The position numbers and the translations under genes were made by a program. From contig JAVTVX010000010.1 in assembly GCA_033439265.1 (NCBI GenBank), positions 26,401,056 through 26,465,055 of the forward strand: 64,000 nucleotides of DNA. Direction: 5' to 3'. This DNA is from Dillenia suffruticosa. Taxonomy: Eukaryota; Streptophyta; Magnoliopsida; Dilleniales; Dilleniaceae. Below the pieces are notes generated by a model. The model saw nothing but the letters and a program-made list of their open reading frames with translations. It had not been told where the DNA came from and did not search any database. Each line of letters begins with the position of its first letter. Positions within the stretch are counted from its first letter, which is position 1. Shown here piece by piece: positions 25,414 through 37,696 of the stretch.

Positions 25414-25447
25414 TACTCTTGGAGAGAAACACACTCACTGTCACATT

Positions 25448-25466
25448 GAGAGAGAGAGAGAGAGAG
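25448..25466. repeat. (GA)n tract in scramblase leader
   Basis: An uninterrupted GA dinucleotide run lies 35-53 bp upstream of the scramblase start codon. On the transcript strand it reads (CT)n. Pyrimidine-rich leaders and GA-binding BPC proteins are known in plants, but function here is inference. Confidence 0.7.
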
Positions 25467-28400
25467 CTTTGAGCCGAGAACCCTAAATCGACAAAAGTGA
25501 AGAAACGCGGGCTTACTATTTTCTCGTCTAAAGTTTCGACGATGATCGGCACTACTGCAGCGGACTTTATCGTCAACCGGTCACGTCAGAATCGGGTAGT
25601 GCCCGACCCGGTTTATCCAGTCCTAAATTATTGCTCCGCCCAGTGCTTTCCTAGGATCGTTTTCCGCTAATGATTTTAGATTCTTGTCCTCAAAGGTTAT
25701 AAATTATGAACATTCATCGGTTTGGTTACACCTAGAAACCATTAACGTCTTAATATCAATTTTTACATTTTTAAATTCAAATTATTCCCATTTTAAAATT
25801 AAACCTGATTTGCGTATGTGAGAATTAAAAACTCACAAAAAAGTTCATCAAATCATTAATGAAATAATTGATTAATTTTGAATTTTAAAGTTTTTAAAAT
25901 AATTACAACACACAGAACTAGATTAAGGAATAAACATGTTTATCACTAATCTATCCTAAGAATAAAAAGCACTTCCTTAACAGGACGATCATACAACATG
26001 GGCCTGTATCATGAAAATGGCCAAGGCAATTTTAGACATTAGCATTTGATATGAGATGCATTTTTCATTTATATCCAAATGAGAGATACATTTTTAAGAT
26101 AAATCTTATTTAGTTCCTCCGTCACCGCATGCACCCGTTCCGATTCTCATGAGGTTTAAAGGATGAAATGACTTGTGAGAATAGGTATCAAAATCGAAAT
26201 TGATAACTAATAAAATTTTATAACATTTTAATTAAAAGTAATCGGTCAAAATTAAAATATCAAAGTCATATAATTTTGTAAAAATTCATTGTCAAATCTT
26301 ATTTTATAAAAGAATACAACTTTTTTCCTTCCATGCATTACAAATTGTGATGGAATATCTTATTTTGTCATGATTAAAGAATTATCGATATATTAATTCA
26401 CTTGATAGAGATGCCCATATGACATTTTTCTCACTATTTAACAGGAAGTTGCGGTCCAAGCAATGCAATAATTTATTTTTATTACTAAATTTTTTAAAAT
26501 TAAGTGATTACTTATTTTATTTTTTAATCAGAAATTTTGATTTTGAGTCGAGAATGAAGAAAAAATAGTTGAAAATTTTGAGAAATTCAATTTTTTAATA
26601 GATCCCATGATATTTAAAACAGATTAATCAAATAAATATTGTATACGTGTAAGTGAAAACCCAGAAAAAAAAAATAGTCGATTTTATCTAAAACTTTTTC
26701 TTTTTTCTTTTTTTTTTTCCTTTTCGCGAAAGTGCACGTAATTTTGATACGTTCGGGGTGTGGATTAGCAGCCCACTAACTCGCGTTGTGCCAATAAATC
26801 CCCATTGACCAAACAACCCTCTCAAACGTCGGATGCATCGAAGCCCCACTCTTCAAATTTGGCTTCTCCTCTGAGAACTCGACATCAGTGGCTGGCAGGT
26901 TGATCTCAAATCTGTCACACTGCTTTTTCATTTGGTCCATTCTTTTATGATTTGATTGATTTAAGATTGCGTCTTATGCACCTTCGAATTTGGGCTGCAG
27001 TAAGTTTGTAACATCCTCACTCGATTTCTTGGATTTTGCGGTTTTGATTTTTGATTTTTTAAATTCCTTTGATTGCCATTTTCTAATTGGGCATTGAATA
27101 GCAAGTTTTGATTGCGATTTCTCTGATTAATTGTTTGTTCTACGACCATGTTCAACATCTTTGTGATACACACGGTGTTCTTATGATTACTTTTGAAGTT
27201 TTTATCAAGGTTTTTCCTGCTACTAACTTGGTTTCAAGCTGATAAACATAAGATGCGAGTTTATATTCTAAATTTCATTTGGGTGGGCTTGTGGCCTGAG
27301 AACTGAGAAAGCCACCATAAATGGTATTAATTGCTGTCATTGGTTGTCATTTTTGTTTAGATTGGCAAGTGGGTCGTATTATTTAGTATGATTCAGACTA
27401 TATTTTGAATAGCTTATATGCTTCAAATCGAGGGCTCAAGTGTATGAGATTCAATGCCTAGGCGGCATTTGGGGGCAATATCTAAATGAAATAAATTGAA
27501 TTTCAATGCCTACCTAAGCTACGATATTATCTTGCATCTTAGGGGTGCACATTTTCAATGAGAATGAGTTGGCTATACCACTATAACATGGGTTTCCTAT
27601 ATGTGGGGTTTGGTTAGAAAATTGCTGCAAGTTCTCAAGTTAGGGGTACCTTCTTAGCCTTGAAGTGGCTCTTAGACCACTTCTTTCCGCACATTACATG
27701 AACGGTAATTCAACCTTGTGGGCACCACCACATTTCATCTCCAGAACTGGGATACAAGTTCAAATTTTCTTCCTTTTTCTCTTAAAGTATGCTCCAATAG
27801 TGAAACATTTTAGCAACTCAAAAGTATGCACCGTCTAAACTCATTGAACATTGGAGATAAAGACCAGGTGATCCACGATGCTTCGGTACGATTAGGGCAA
27901 CCCTGAAATAGTTCAAAAGTTCCCTTGTATCTTGTTACTTAAACGCTCCTCCTTGATTGTAACGGATCTGATTACCCTAGGCACTGTGGTTCTTCATCTC
28001 GAGTATTCATGCCATATCACTTTTTACTCATTAAGTTGCCAGGTTGTCCAATTTCAATTTTGTTTCCCGGATCATTGGTGTTTTGGTGGTTTTGGGTCTG
28101 TCCCTGTGCTGAGAAAAGTTGTTTGCAGTTTGTGACAGATAACTAGCCTTTTGGCATCTTCTATCTTCATGAAATTCTTGGCTAACATATATAATACCGT
28201 CACAACAAATTTGAAACTTTTAATGGTATATGTGCACCTAGTATACCATTCTATTTAAGAATACCTACAATTCTCTTCTAGAAAAGTGCAACTAATTCAG
28301 CGGTAAAGGCTGGGGTGGGGGCATCAAGGGTTAAGCGATTCGGGGCAATGGCGGTGTTGTTTTCTCCGCCCTTTGGGTGCAGTAAAGGCTATCAAGTTGG

Positions 28401-28591
28401 ATATATATTTTTTTAATTGGACTGCAGCCTATTGTTTTTATCATGCTCATTTATTTTGACAGGGCTTCTACTGGTTCCAACTAAATATTACTTCTATCTT
28501 GGTAACTAAATGACTGGGTCCCAGAATTAATTAAGAGCTTGAAGTTTTCATCAACCTGTGCTGCACCAAGTTTCTCATCACCTGATCAATC
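25467..28591. other. Divergent intergenic region, scramblase / gluconokinase
   Basis: This is a 3.1-kb region between two divergently transcribed genes. 25.7-26.7 kb is AT-rich without coding sequence. 26.7-26.96 kb looks like a promoter and first noncoding exon of gluconokinase, with a possible donor after CTGGCAG near 26901. The rest (26.9-28.5 kb) is probably a 5'-UTR intron. That transcript structure is inferred. The small frames within are not supported. Confidence 0.4.
26722..26731. promoter_or_regulatory. E2F-like palindrome TTTCGCGAAA
   Basis: A perfect 10-bp palindrome of the TTTCGCG type resembling E2F/DP binding sites lies just upstream of the presumed gluconokinase transcription start. 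A single short motif is weak evidence, and gluconokinase is not a classic E2F target. Confidence 0.3.
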
Positions 28592-30160
28592 ATGACATCT
28601 GATGTTGAAAATGGTATCTATTTCTCTTTTCCATAAGAGTCACGCTGCTTCTATTTCTCGACTACAAGAATGATGTGTTTCATGTCTGAGTTATGCAGAA
28701 AAGTTTTCTATCTTATGTTAGTCCCGATGATGTTTATTCCCATGTTGTGAAGTTCACAGCCAAAAAAAAAAAATATTTGGGAAAAAGAAAAGGCATTTAT
28801 TATTTCACAAGATTTTCTCCAATCTTGGATTACTGTTGTGGACCTTAGTTGCCTTTGCAGGATGCAGCAGTCAAATTCATCCTAGCACTGGGCTATCATG
28901 CTCAAGTCTCCTTTTGTCTTTAGTTATATCTCAACTGAAATTTGTTTTTGTCATACAATTTTTTTTTTTTTTTTTTTTTGAAGGTTCCATTTTGCTAACT
29001 TAATACAATGATCAGGATTTTTTGGCATTTAAATTCTGCATTAATCATGAGGTTGATAAATGGTTGTTCTTCTTTTCACCACAGGGCTAGCTGTTGTTGT
29101 CATGGGCGTTTCTGGTGCTGGAAAATCGTAGGCCCTAAACTCTTATCTACTCAAGTTCTTTAGTTTCTTTACAGCAATCACCCATTTCTTGCCTCTCTGC
29201 CGTGCTTTGTTGACAGAAAAATAAAAACCTAAAAATTCGATTTCATGCTGATGGCCATCCAAAGTCTGCAAATGAAGGAAACCTTTTCTTAAAATTCTTT
29301 TTGTATATTGCATATGCTATCAAATTACATGATTATTTGATCCCATGCTCATGCACCCCCGCTATTGAATTCTTCAATTGTTGTCTTTGATTAAGTCATT
29401 GTACATCGACTCCATAATTCTGATCGGACCCTTGTCCACAATTTTTGTTCCATCAGCCCAGTTGGTGATGGAGACCCATCCTTTGATGTACTTCTCATAC
29501 ACCTGGCTTGTTGATGCCTTTTAAGTGTTGTCTTTGATCAAGTCTTCTGCACTTTAACTCTGTAAATTCTGATCATGACTTAAATTTTTCTTACATTAGC
29601 ACAATCGGCAATCTGCTGGCAAAAACACTGAATTGCAAGTTTGTAGATGCTGATGATTTTCACCCAGTTTCAAACAAAGGTAAACGATACACCTAATAGC
29701 TTCCTCTTTAAATCCCAATTTTTATTATAAATTTTCTATTTTTGCCGTAAAATCAGAAAAGATGCATAGAGGAATCCCTTTAACGGATGAAGACCGAATA
29801 CCATGGCTAGAATCACTGCGAGATGTGCTAAGAGAGAACCTGGCGTCTAGAAGAAATGTTGTTCTGGGGTGTTCGGCTTTGCTTAGGAGATACAGAGAAA
29901 TTCTTCGGTCTGCCGACTGGAATTATGCATTGGGAAGCTGTTCTGGAACCATGAAATTTGTTTTGTTGGATGTTAAGGCTGAAGTACTAGCTTCTCGGCT
30001 AGAAAAAAGAGCAACAGAAGGGAAGCATTTCATGCCCCCTTCACTGCTGCGGTCACAATTAGATTTGCTTCAGATTGATGAGTCTGAGGGAATACTAAAA
30101 GTTGATGCTACTCAAAGTCCTCAAGCCATTGTGAACATCATAAAGGCTTCAATATTTTAA
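28592..30160 (+). CDS. Gluconokinase (D-gluconate kinase, EC 2.7.1.12)
   Basis: It phosphorylates gluconate with ATP to 6-phosphogluconate, feeding the oxidative pentose phosphate pathway. Four exons (28592-28613, 29085-29127, 29600-29679, 29757-30160) join in frame to 182 residues, close to the about 189 of the Arabidopsis protein. The Walker A loop GVSGAGKS is at residues 15-22. DADDFHP (38-44) and KMHRGIPLTDEDRIPWL follow, then CSALLRRYREILR, the signature of the GntK family within P-loop kinases. The C-terminus EGILKVDATQSPQAIV is also typical. There is no obvious transit peptide, so cytosolic location is likely. The start is the first ATG of a very short first coding exon (7 codons). An alternative 5' exon cannot be excluded. 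All introns are GT-AG. Confidence 0.92.
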
Positions 30161-33145
30161 CCAACACCCAGAAGGTATATTTGTTACTGAATTAAAGATA
30201 TGCTCTATTCCAATTACCACTGAACTCTTAAGGCACATAATACACCCCGAAATTCAATTTGAAATATGGCTTGCATGTGAGCAGACCGCAAGGCCTGTGC
30301 CATTTGGATATTTCAACCATCTCCATTGAAATACGGTGGGACCTCGGCCAGTAATTTTTGGTTGTGTCCCAGTATACCATAGCAGATATACATCACAGTC
30401 CACAACCCACCGTTACAATAATTCACAAACAATGTGTATAAACAAGCATCAGCTTTATTGTTTGACAATCGAGACCTTGGGGGAAACTCCTTGAACATCC
30501 TGGTGAAGTTACAAGTCATCTTATTTGGTTTGAAAGATAAGTGCTTTAGGCTGGTAATATATGAAATGAATGCTCGAATTGTGATCTCTCTAATTTAGCT
30601 TTAATTTGAGTAGGTCCATAGGAAGGCATTTGCTCAAACTTTGTTCAAACTGTGATTTTGTGCTAATATGGAGGAAGATACGTTCCCAAAACTTTGTTTT
30701 ATGATTGATTTTGATCCTGGTTGTCATATGATCTCAAACTAACCAACATTGCCATAGACTGAGTAGCTAACGAGTTATAATTTAATTCATATCGCTCCCT
30801 TTGTTAAAGTTCTCGAATTTGAGCTTTTTTTTATGTAAAAAAGAAATAATAAACTGAGCACTCTAGAACTAAATTGTTCTCCTTTATAAAATTTAAGGAC
30901 AAAATTGGGTTGAGTCCATGTGTTCGGGCCCACTTAGCAGTGGGATGTAAAATAGCAAAAGCCAATTTTTTGTTTTTTCTATTTGAAACTTCGATTAATT
31001 TAGATATATATATATTTTAAATAAAATTTTAAATTTAAATATTATATACAGAAAAAATAGGTATCGAAAAATATGATTATAGGAAAAAAAAAATCAGACT
31101 ACTCTTTCAATGTAGGGCGCCCTTTTTTTTTTAATTTATTTGGGGTTTAATTTGCAAAGGGGAGGCGTGGGGCCCGGACAAAGGGTCTAGGACAACTATT
31201 AAAAAGCAGAATAACAAAGGCCTATGTAGGTATTAACTTGACAAAACAAAAATAAAATTTAAGTTGCCCATAAATCTATTTTAAAAGAAAGGAATACATT
31301 ATAAGGAATTAAAACCAACAAAATCAAAAGCCGCTCCCACCCCTGTCCTGACAAAACTCAAGGGTCGCAGTAGTGAAACTATAATACAATTGCACGAAAA
31401 AAACAATTGATTAAAATTAAAATAAAAAAAATATCGATAAAAATCAATAGTCAGCAACTGAGCAACAGTTCTGGTACACAAAATAATTCACAAACGTGTA
31501 TTCGCAAGCTAGATTACTTAACTAAAATTTTGAATTTGATTCGCGATTTAGGTATAGAGTAAATTATATTGGGAGTATATTTCTTTAAATGAACCATTAT
31601 AAATTTTAGATCGGATTAATTGAATTATGATTGTAGATATCGTTTGGTATAATATCCAAAAAATAGTATGGTTTTTGATTCGAAATTATGCGTGTATTTT
31701 TATTTTATAAATAAAATGTGATTCATTAAAATTTTAGAGACAGAGAGAGGGGGAAAAAAGAAAAAGAAAGAAACCGTTCTGTAAATATGCATAGCAGATG
31801 GCTAAATTTATGGTTTTTTTTTTTATTTTTTTAATTTACCATTTTGAAAATGCTTTAGGTTTGATAGTGGATTTATTCCTAAGCCTGAAGCTGCCATTTT
31901 GGTTCTGCAACTTTTTTCCTTACGAAATTAAGAAAAAAGGAAGGAGCAAAAGTAATATGTCACCCCCTCTCTCAAGAGCATGTTTGACAGAGTCCTTTTT
32001 TTTTTTTTTTTTTTTTAATCTTATCCTTTTACAGTGAAACAGAAATTAATTTCTTTTGAAATAAATTAAAAAAAATATTTATGAATATATTTAAAATTTA
32101 TGTAAAAAATATTTAAACCCAAGCAATTCATAACATTTATGAATAAATTTAAGGTATAGATATATTTAAAATTTTATATCATTCAATTAAGGATATAAAT
32201 GAAATAAAAAAATATGATTTAAGTTGGAACATCAAAAAAAGGGGAAGAAAAAGTTTATAAGTTTCTCCTTTAAAACTACTTTTCTTTTTTTTTTTAATTA
32301 AAAAAACTACTATTAAGGAGAAGAAATTTTGTTTGGTAAGATTTCTTCTTATAAGGAGAGGAGAAACTGAAAAAAAAAATCAAAATCCATACATCTCAAG
32401 AAATAGTTTAAAATCTGTTGTAAACAAAAAAAAAATACTAAGAAGAAAATAGAGAGAGAGAAAAAGAAAGAAATTTCTTATTCTCTTGTATATATATCGT
32501 ACATATATAATAAAATTATAAATATGGTATTTACGCAAATTAAGAATATTTTAAAATCAAATATTCTCTTAAATATATGATATTTTTATATTATGATATT
32601 GACATATAAAAGATATACTAATAGTAATATTAGTGTCCTGCGTTTTTTTTTTAAAAATATATATCTTCCGTATATTAAATATCCACCCAAATATCTTAGG
32701 TTTGTAGCAAAATCAACATATTTTCAATTTTCTTTTCTTTTCAATGCAATATATATATATATATATATAAATATAAATTTTGACTTCTGCCTATGGAAAG
32801 GAGAACGGGACTTCTTTTCCTAGAGCAATTGTGACTATTTGACCGTGTAATGGATACCGATCATTTTATAATATTGTCTTACTAAAAATTAAATTTATTG
32901 AATGTTGAGCAAATCATTACAAATTCAATTAAAATAATTTAAATATCATAAAATCAGATTAATCATATATCTTATTGAGAGTGGGAGGAATTTTTTTTTA
33001 AAAAAAATAATTTGTTATTTCTATATTAAATACTAATGCGACACACCTAATATATACTAGCCAAATTTAGCCCTTATCATGAATACAGCCATGAGAATCT
33101 GACATGGCAAAAATGGGAAATGTTTAATTTGAAAATGCTGGACGG
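30161..33145. other. AT-rich intergenic region upstream of CDC20
   Basis: The first few hundred bases are gluconokinase 3' flank. From 30.9 to 33.0 kb the sequence is very AT-rich with many poly-A/T runs and an (AT)n tract near 32747-32769. No protein-family signal was seen in the short open frames. Confidence 0.55.
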
Positions 33146-33156
33146 CCCAACGGTCG
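33146..33156 (+). promoter_or_regulatory. MSA (mitosis-specific activator) element of CDC20
   Basis: CCCAACGGTCG matches 10 of 11 positions of the MSA consensus YCYAACGGYYA, bound by three-repeat MYB (MYB3R) factors that drive G2/M transcription. It lies about 60 bp upstream of the TATA box of CDC20, a known G2/M gene in plants, so position and gene agree with the assignment. Confidence 0.65.
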
Positions 33157-33207
33157 TATTTCTTGAGGAAGGGTCGCTGATTGTAACGTCTCTTTTTCGT
33201 TCATGTG

Positions 33208-33216
33208 TATAAAAAA
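33208..33216 (+). promoter_or_regulatory. TATA box of CDC20
   Basis: TATAAAAAA is followed about 30 bp later by a CT-rich leader start (cattaagcctctctctc, from 33240). This places transcription start near 33240 and gives a leader of about 235 bases before the ATG at 33475. Confidence 0.6.
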
Positions 33217-33474
33217 CCTACGAACCCTAGCGTCTCTTCACATTAAGCCTCTCTCTCTCTCTCACAATTGGAATCTGCGCTCTTTATTATCATCCTCTGT
33301 TTTTGTGGCTCTCTATTTTTGCTTTAATTGTTTTTGAATCTGTATTTCTATTATTATATTATCGTCTCACAGTTTGTTTTGCAGGATCTAGGGTTTTTTT
33401 TTTTTTTTTTCCCTTCTTCTTCTTGGTTCACAGCCTTTTGTTTTGCAGTTTTTTTTCCCTCTCTCTTACTGGCA

Positions 33475-35620
33475 ATGGACGCCAACACCAAGACTCAGTC
33501 AAGATTCTCCATAAGAGATCAGTATCTCCCTAGAAAGAGTTCTGCTAAAGAAAATGTCAGTGTTTTCAATTGCGATTCCCTATCTATTTTTTTTTCTTTT
33601 CATGGTCTGCACTAAAATTATTGAAACGTATAACTAAGTGATTTTCTTTTTTTATAACCGTCTCTTTCTCTTCGTTTCTTTTGGGGGATTTGTCTTCAAT
33701 TTTTAGTTGTTATGCTCTACCTTAGTTGTGGTTTTTAGGGTTTCAATGTATTTCTTTATATTTTCGATTTTTTCTTTTGTTTATCTTGTGTTTTGTCCGC
33801 ATTGACTTAATTAAACTGGGAGTTTTAGGGTTTCTGTATTTCTTTAATTTTCCTGATCTTTTTCTTGGGCGTGTTGTCTGTATTCAGTAACTAAAATTGG
33901 GGCGGGGGTTAGGCTTTCAAGCTGTTTCTTTAAATTATGGATTGAAAGGGACTTCATCTATCGTCACTTTAACTTGATATGGGATTTTAGGGTTTCATAT
34001 TGTTTCTCCATCTTTTGATTTTGTTTTCTCAAATTTACTTAAATGCAGAATTAGGAAATTAGGGTTTTGCACACTAAATTCTGTTTCTTGTGCATGCTAC
34101 AGTTGGACAGATTCATACCAAATCGATCGGCGATGGATTTCGACTACGCGCATTACATGCTGACTGGAGGAGCAAAAGGCAAGGAAAATCCGGCGCCCGC
34201 TTCTCCAGCAAAAGAGGCATATCGGAAGCTGTTGGCAGAAACATTCAACATGAACAGAACAAGAATTCTTGCATTCAAGAACAAACCTCCCACGCCGGTT
34301 GAAGCAATCCCTCAGGAGATGTCACATTCTCACGCTCAATCTAAACCTGTGAAGCCTCGCAGATACATTCCTCAGGTTTGTCTTGTTCGGATGTTGGGTC
34401 TGAATATCATTATTCTTGAATTTTGCTCCACACTGAGAAATGCTTTTTTGTTCTTTATAAGATAGTGATGCTGTTGTTTCTCTTGGATATTTAACCTGTT
34501 CAAATTTTATTTTTTTCAATTTGTGCAGACTTCTGAGAGGACATTAGATGCTCCTGACCTTGTGGATGACTACTACTTGAATTTACTTGACTGGGGTAGT
34601 AGCAATGTGCTTGCAATTGCTCTAGGAAGCACTGTATACTTGTGGGATGCATCAAATGGTTCTACATCAGAACTTGTTACAATTGATGATGAGATTGGCC
34701 CCGTCACGAGCGTAAGTTGGGCTCCAGATGGACGGCATCTTGCAGTTGGCTTGAACAATTCTGAAATCCAATTGTGGGATTCAACAGCCAATCGCCAGCT
34801 AAGGATACTACGAGGTGGCCACCAATCTCGAGTTGGATCAATGGACTGGAACAATCACATCCTTACTACTGGAGGTATGGATGGGAAAGTTGTGAACAAT
34901 GATGTTAGAATAAGATCACACATAGTTGAAACCTATAGAGGGCATCGTCAAGAAGTTTGCGGGTTGAAGTGGTCAGCTTCAGGCCAGCAATTAGCTACTG
35001 GAGGCAATGATAACTTACTATTTATATGGGACAGAACTGCAGCATCTTCAAACAATGCCACACAGTGGCTTCACAGGTTCGAAGACCACACTGCTGCAGT
35101 GAAAGCCCTAGCTTGGTGTCCTTTCCAGGGAAACCTGCTTGCCTCAGGCGGAGGTGGTGGTGATAGGTGCATAAAGTTTTGGAACACCCACACTGGATCA
35201 TGCTTGAACTCAATTGACACTGGTTCTCAAGTCTGTGCATTGCTGTGGAACAAGAATGAGCGTGAGCTGCTTAGTTCTCACGGGTTTACTCAAAATCAGC
35301 TCACTCTCTGGAAATACCCTTCAATGGTCAAGATGGCTGAGCTTACTGGTCATACGTCTAGAGTTTTATTCATGGCACAGGTGCAAATCTGAAACTCGGC
35401 TAAAGCTCCTTTTTTTATTTAAGTAGTTGGATGTTTGTTCATCTTTATTAATACTTAATCGTTTCATCTTTTATTTCAGAGCCCAGATGGATGCACAGTT
35501 GCTTCTGCCGCTGCAGATGAGACTCTCCGGTTTTGGAATGTATTTGCGACTCCTGAAATGGCGAAGCCTGCACCAAAAGCAAACCCTGAGCCATTTGCTC
35601 ATTTGAACCGCATCCGTTGA
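33475..35620 (+). CDS. CDC20: CDC20, WD40 activator of the anaphase-promoting complex
   Basis: It recruits mitotic substrates (B-type cyclins, securin) to APC/C and is a target of the spindle checkpoint. Four exons (33475-33555, 34103-34375, 34529-35380, 35480-35620) join in frame to 448 residues; Arabidopsis CDC20.1 has 457. KEN is at residues 25-27 and the C-box DRFIPNR at 29-35, which binds the APC/C. The [10 protein letters not shown] and [10 protein letters not shown] segments and the [18 protein letters not shown] linker follow. Seven WD40 blades occupy about 120-430, with [52 protein letters not shown] and [19 protein letters not shown]. The last two residues are the IR tail that docks on APC/C. 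The MSA element and TATA box upstream fit G2/M expression. No damage was seen. A partial copy of exon 4 follows downstream. Confidence 0.97.
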
Positions 35621-35649
35621 TGATCTTATGGAAGGAAGGCAGCAAAACC

Positions 35650-36200
35650 CTTTGAGCGGTTTGCGGTAGACGTGCATAGACAGACTTGATACATTGTACA
35701 AACCCAGTGCTTACCCATGGGATTTTCAGGGGCATGGAAAATACACTTCAATGGTCAAGAGTTCTATTCGTGGCAGAGGTACTGATATGAAACACAGCCA
35801 AATCTCCTATTTTTGTTGGTACTTCGATGTTTGTTCATCTTTCTCAATCCTTGAGTGTTTCATCTTTTATTTGAGAGCCCAGATGAATGCACTGTTGCTT
35901 CTGCCGCTGCAGACAAGACTTGAGGTTTTGGAATGTATTTCAGAGCCTATTTGCTCATTTGAACCGTATCCTCTGATGTCTATGATGGAAGGAAGGCAGC
36001 AGATCCCTGCATTAATTTGGAAAAACGTGTGGTTTGCCTTAGACGCTATTGGACCAACTTGAAACACTGCACAAACGGAGTGCACTTAACCATGGAATCT
36101 GGGTATGGGAAACATATGAAGTGGCCATATAGGATAAACTTGATACAATGTGTAGAGACAGAGTGCTTGGCTGTGGAAACTTCTGTGAATGGGAAACATG
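35650..36200 (+). repeat. Threefold repeat of the CDC20 3' flank
   Basis: Three related blocks share a pattern of ACTTGATACA(T/A)TGTACAAACCCAGTGCTTACCCATGG type: near 35660-35725, 36030-36105 and 36130-36185. The second follows the exon-4 relic just as the first follows exon 4, so the duplicated unit included the 3' flank. The third is a shorter, more diverged copy. Confidence 0.6.
35735..36030 (+). pseudogene. Partial duplicate of CDC20 exon 3 end, intron 3 and exon 4
   Basis: The segment starts with TTCAATGGTCAAGA as in exon 3. It runs through an intron-like part (GGCAGAGGTACTGATATGAAA against GGCACAGGTGCAAATCTGAAA) and continues with AGAGCCCAGATG(A/G)ATGCAC and the GCTTCTGCCGCTGCAGA stretch of exon 4, then the ATTTGAACCG(T/C)ATCC end and the GGAAGGAAGGCAGCA flank. 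It lacks the WD40 body and has internal deletions, so it is a relic of a local duplication, not a gene. Because the intron is kept, it arose at the DNA level. Confidence 0.8.
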
Positions 36201-36308
36201 CAAACTAGTTGGCGTTGTATATGATTTTACATAGTGAAACTTTAGCTCCTCCTTTGCCGTGGATGTAGTCACTTCATGTGATGAACCACGTAAATGGTTG
36301 TCTTGCCC

Positions 36309-36310
<2 letters not shown>

Positions 36311-36370
<60 letters not shown>

Positions 36371-36377
36371 CCTCTCT
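36311..36377. repeat. (CT)n microsatellite
   Basis: This is about 65 bp of near-perfect CT repeat. It is simple sequence. Serine/leucine or arginine/glutamate runs predicted across it are artefacts. Confidence 0.95.
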
Positions 36378-36409
36378 CACCGCATCAGGGAAATATGAGT
36401 ATTCACACT

Positions 36410-37430
36410 GCATTAAAATAAAAAGCAAGCACCAAAACTTAGCCGAAAAGAAAAAGGTAATCAAGGAAAAAAAGAATGGAAATGGACCTCAAATGAAATC
36501 TCACTTCGTTAGAAACATATTTCCATACAAGCAGATAATTTCAACAGGAGGCAGTTGAATTTTCAACCCTTTGTCCACCAGAATCATTTTTTCGGGTGCG
36601 ATGCTTCTCTGGAATCTAGACCAACTAAAGGAAAAGTTCAACGCCCAAAAAAGAGTTCATGCAAAAACCTTCGAGAGGATTTTGGGGTGCTGCTTATCTG
36701 ACATTCCACTTGCAAAGATACTAAAAGTCAGGCACCGAAACTTGACCAAAAAAGAAAAAGGAATGATTCTAATCATGCAACAAACAGGATGGAAAATGGT
36801 AGCTGAAATCCAAATTAGAGATCTGTTTCTCATACAAGCATAATTTCAACAGCAATGCATTTTGCAAGCCTTTGTCCACCACGATCCAAATCCAAAGGCA
36901 GAAGAACATATAGGGACATCTAAAAATTGAGCAATTTGCATGTGGAGGGAGCTTTTAGAAATCAACAATTGGCAGCACTGATCTTGAGGAGTTGTCCCTC
37001 TTACTCTTTAGCAACAGTTTCATTTTTCAACAAAAGAAACACCCCCAAAGAGCAAACCTAAGTCTTTATTCCAGGAACACGAACCAATCCAAAAGCAGGT
37101 TGTGTCTGACACCAGATGGCTTAAGGTTTTCACCAGGTTAACTTAATCATGACATAACTCATACCAGTTCAAGAATAAATAGCAATTGAAAATCCACTTT
37201 GCATTGCCGGCTCCCTCGCCCAAAAAAAAGAGAATCTAAAGAAGCATCCCTAATTAAAAAACAATGCCAAAAAGGAGAATCTAAAGAAGCGTCCCTAATT
37301 AAAAAACAATTTGACACCAAATGGCCTAGGTTTTCACTAAGTTTATCATAACATAACTCATCAGTCAGGAATAAATAGGAATTGATATCTACTTTCCAGT
37401 GCTCACTCTCTTGCCAAGAAAGAGAATCCA
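36410..37430. repeat. Local duplicated blocks downstream of CDC20
   Basis: Two pairs are visible. 36415-36585 resembles 36720-36895 (shared features: AGGCACCGAAACTT-type start, GAAAAAGGAAT, CATACAAGCA-TAATTTCAACAG, CCTTTGTCCACCA). 37105-37215 resembles 37315-37425 (GACACCA(G/A)ATGGC, AACATAACTCAT, GAATAAATAG, CTCTTGCC). Between them AGAATC(T/C)AA(A/G)GAAGC(A/G)TCCC occurs three times. No gene was recognised; the right part is likely the 3' flank of the first DUF1218 gene. Confidence 0.6.
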
Positions 37431-37696
37431 AGGAAGCATCCCCATTGGAAAAACAATCTGAACAAATATATTTCCAGGTTTATATACATCTCATTCAGTG
37501 TGTTTTTCCGCTAGCAAACATAGAGTATGTTGTCTTCACTACTGCCAACGAACATCACAATGCCCTTAATGAAAGAGATAAATCATTTCTTTTAGCTCAT
37601 ATTGGTGAGACAACCAAAACTAGACAGAGTATGTCTTTATACATGATTGCGACAGCTTGTAGTATCAAAATGTGCTTGATGGAATGATCAGAGAAA

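Noticed and set aside
36039-36558. Open frames on both strands with Arg-Glu or Ser-Leu repeats
   Set aside because: They are translations of the (CT)n microsatellite at 36311-36377.
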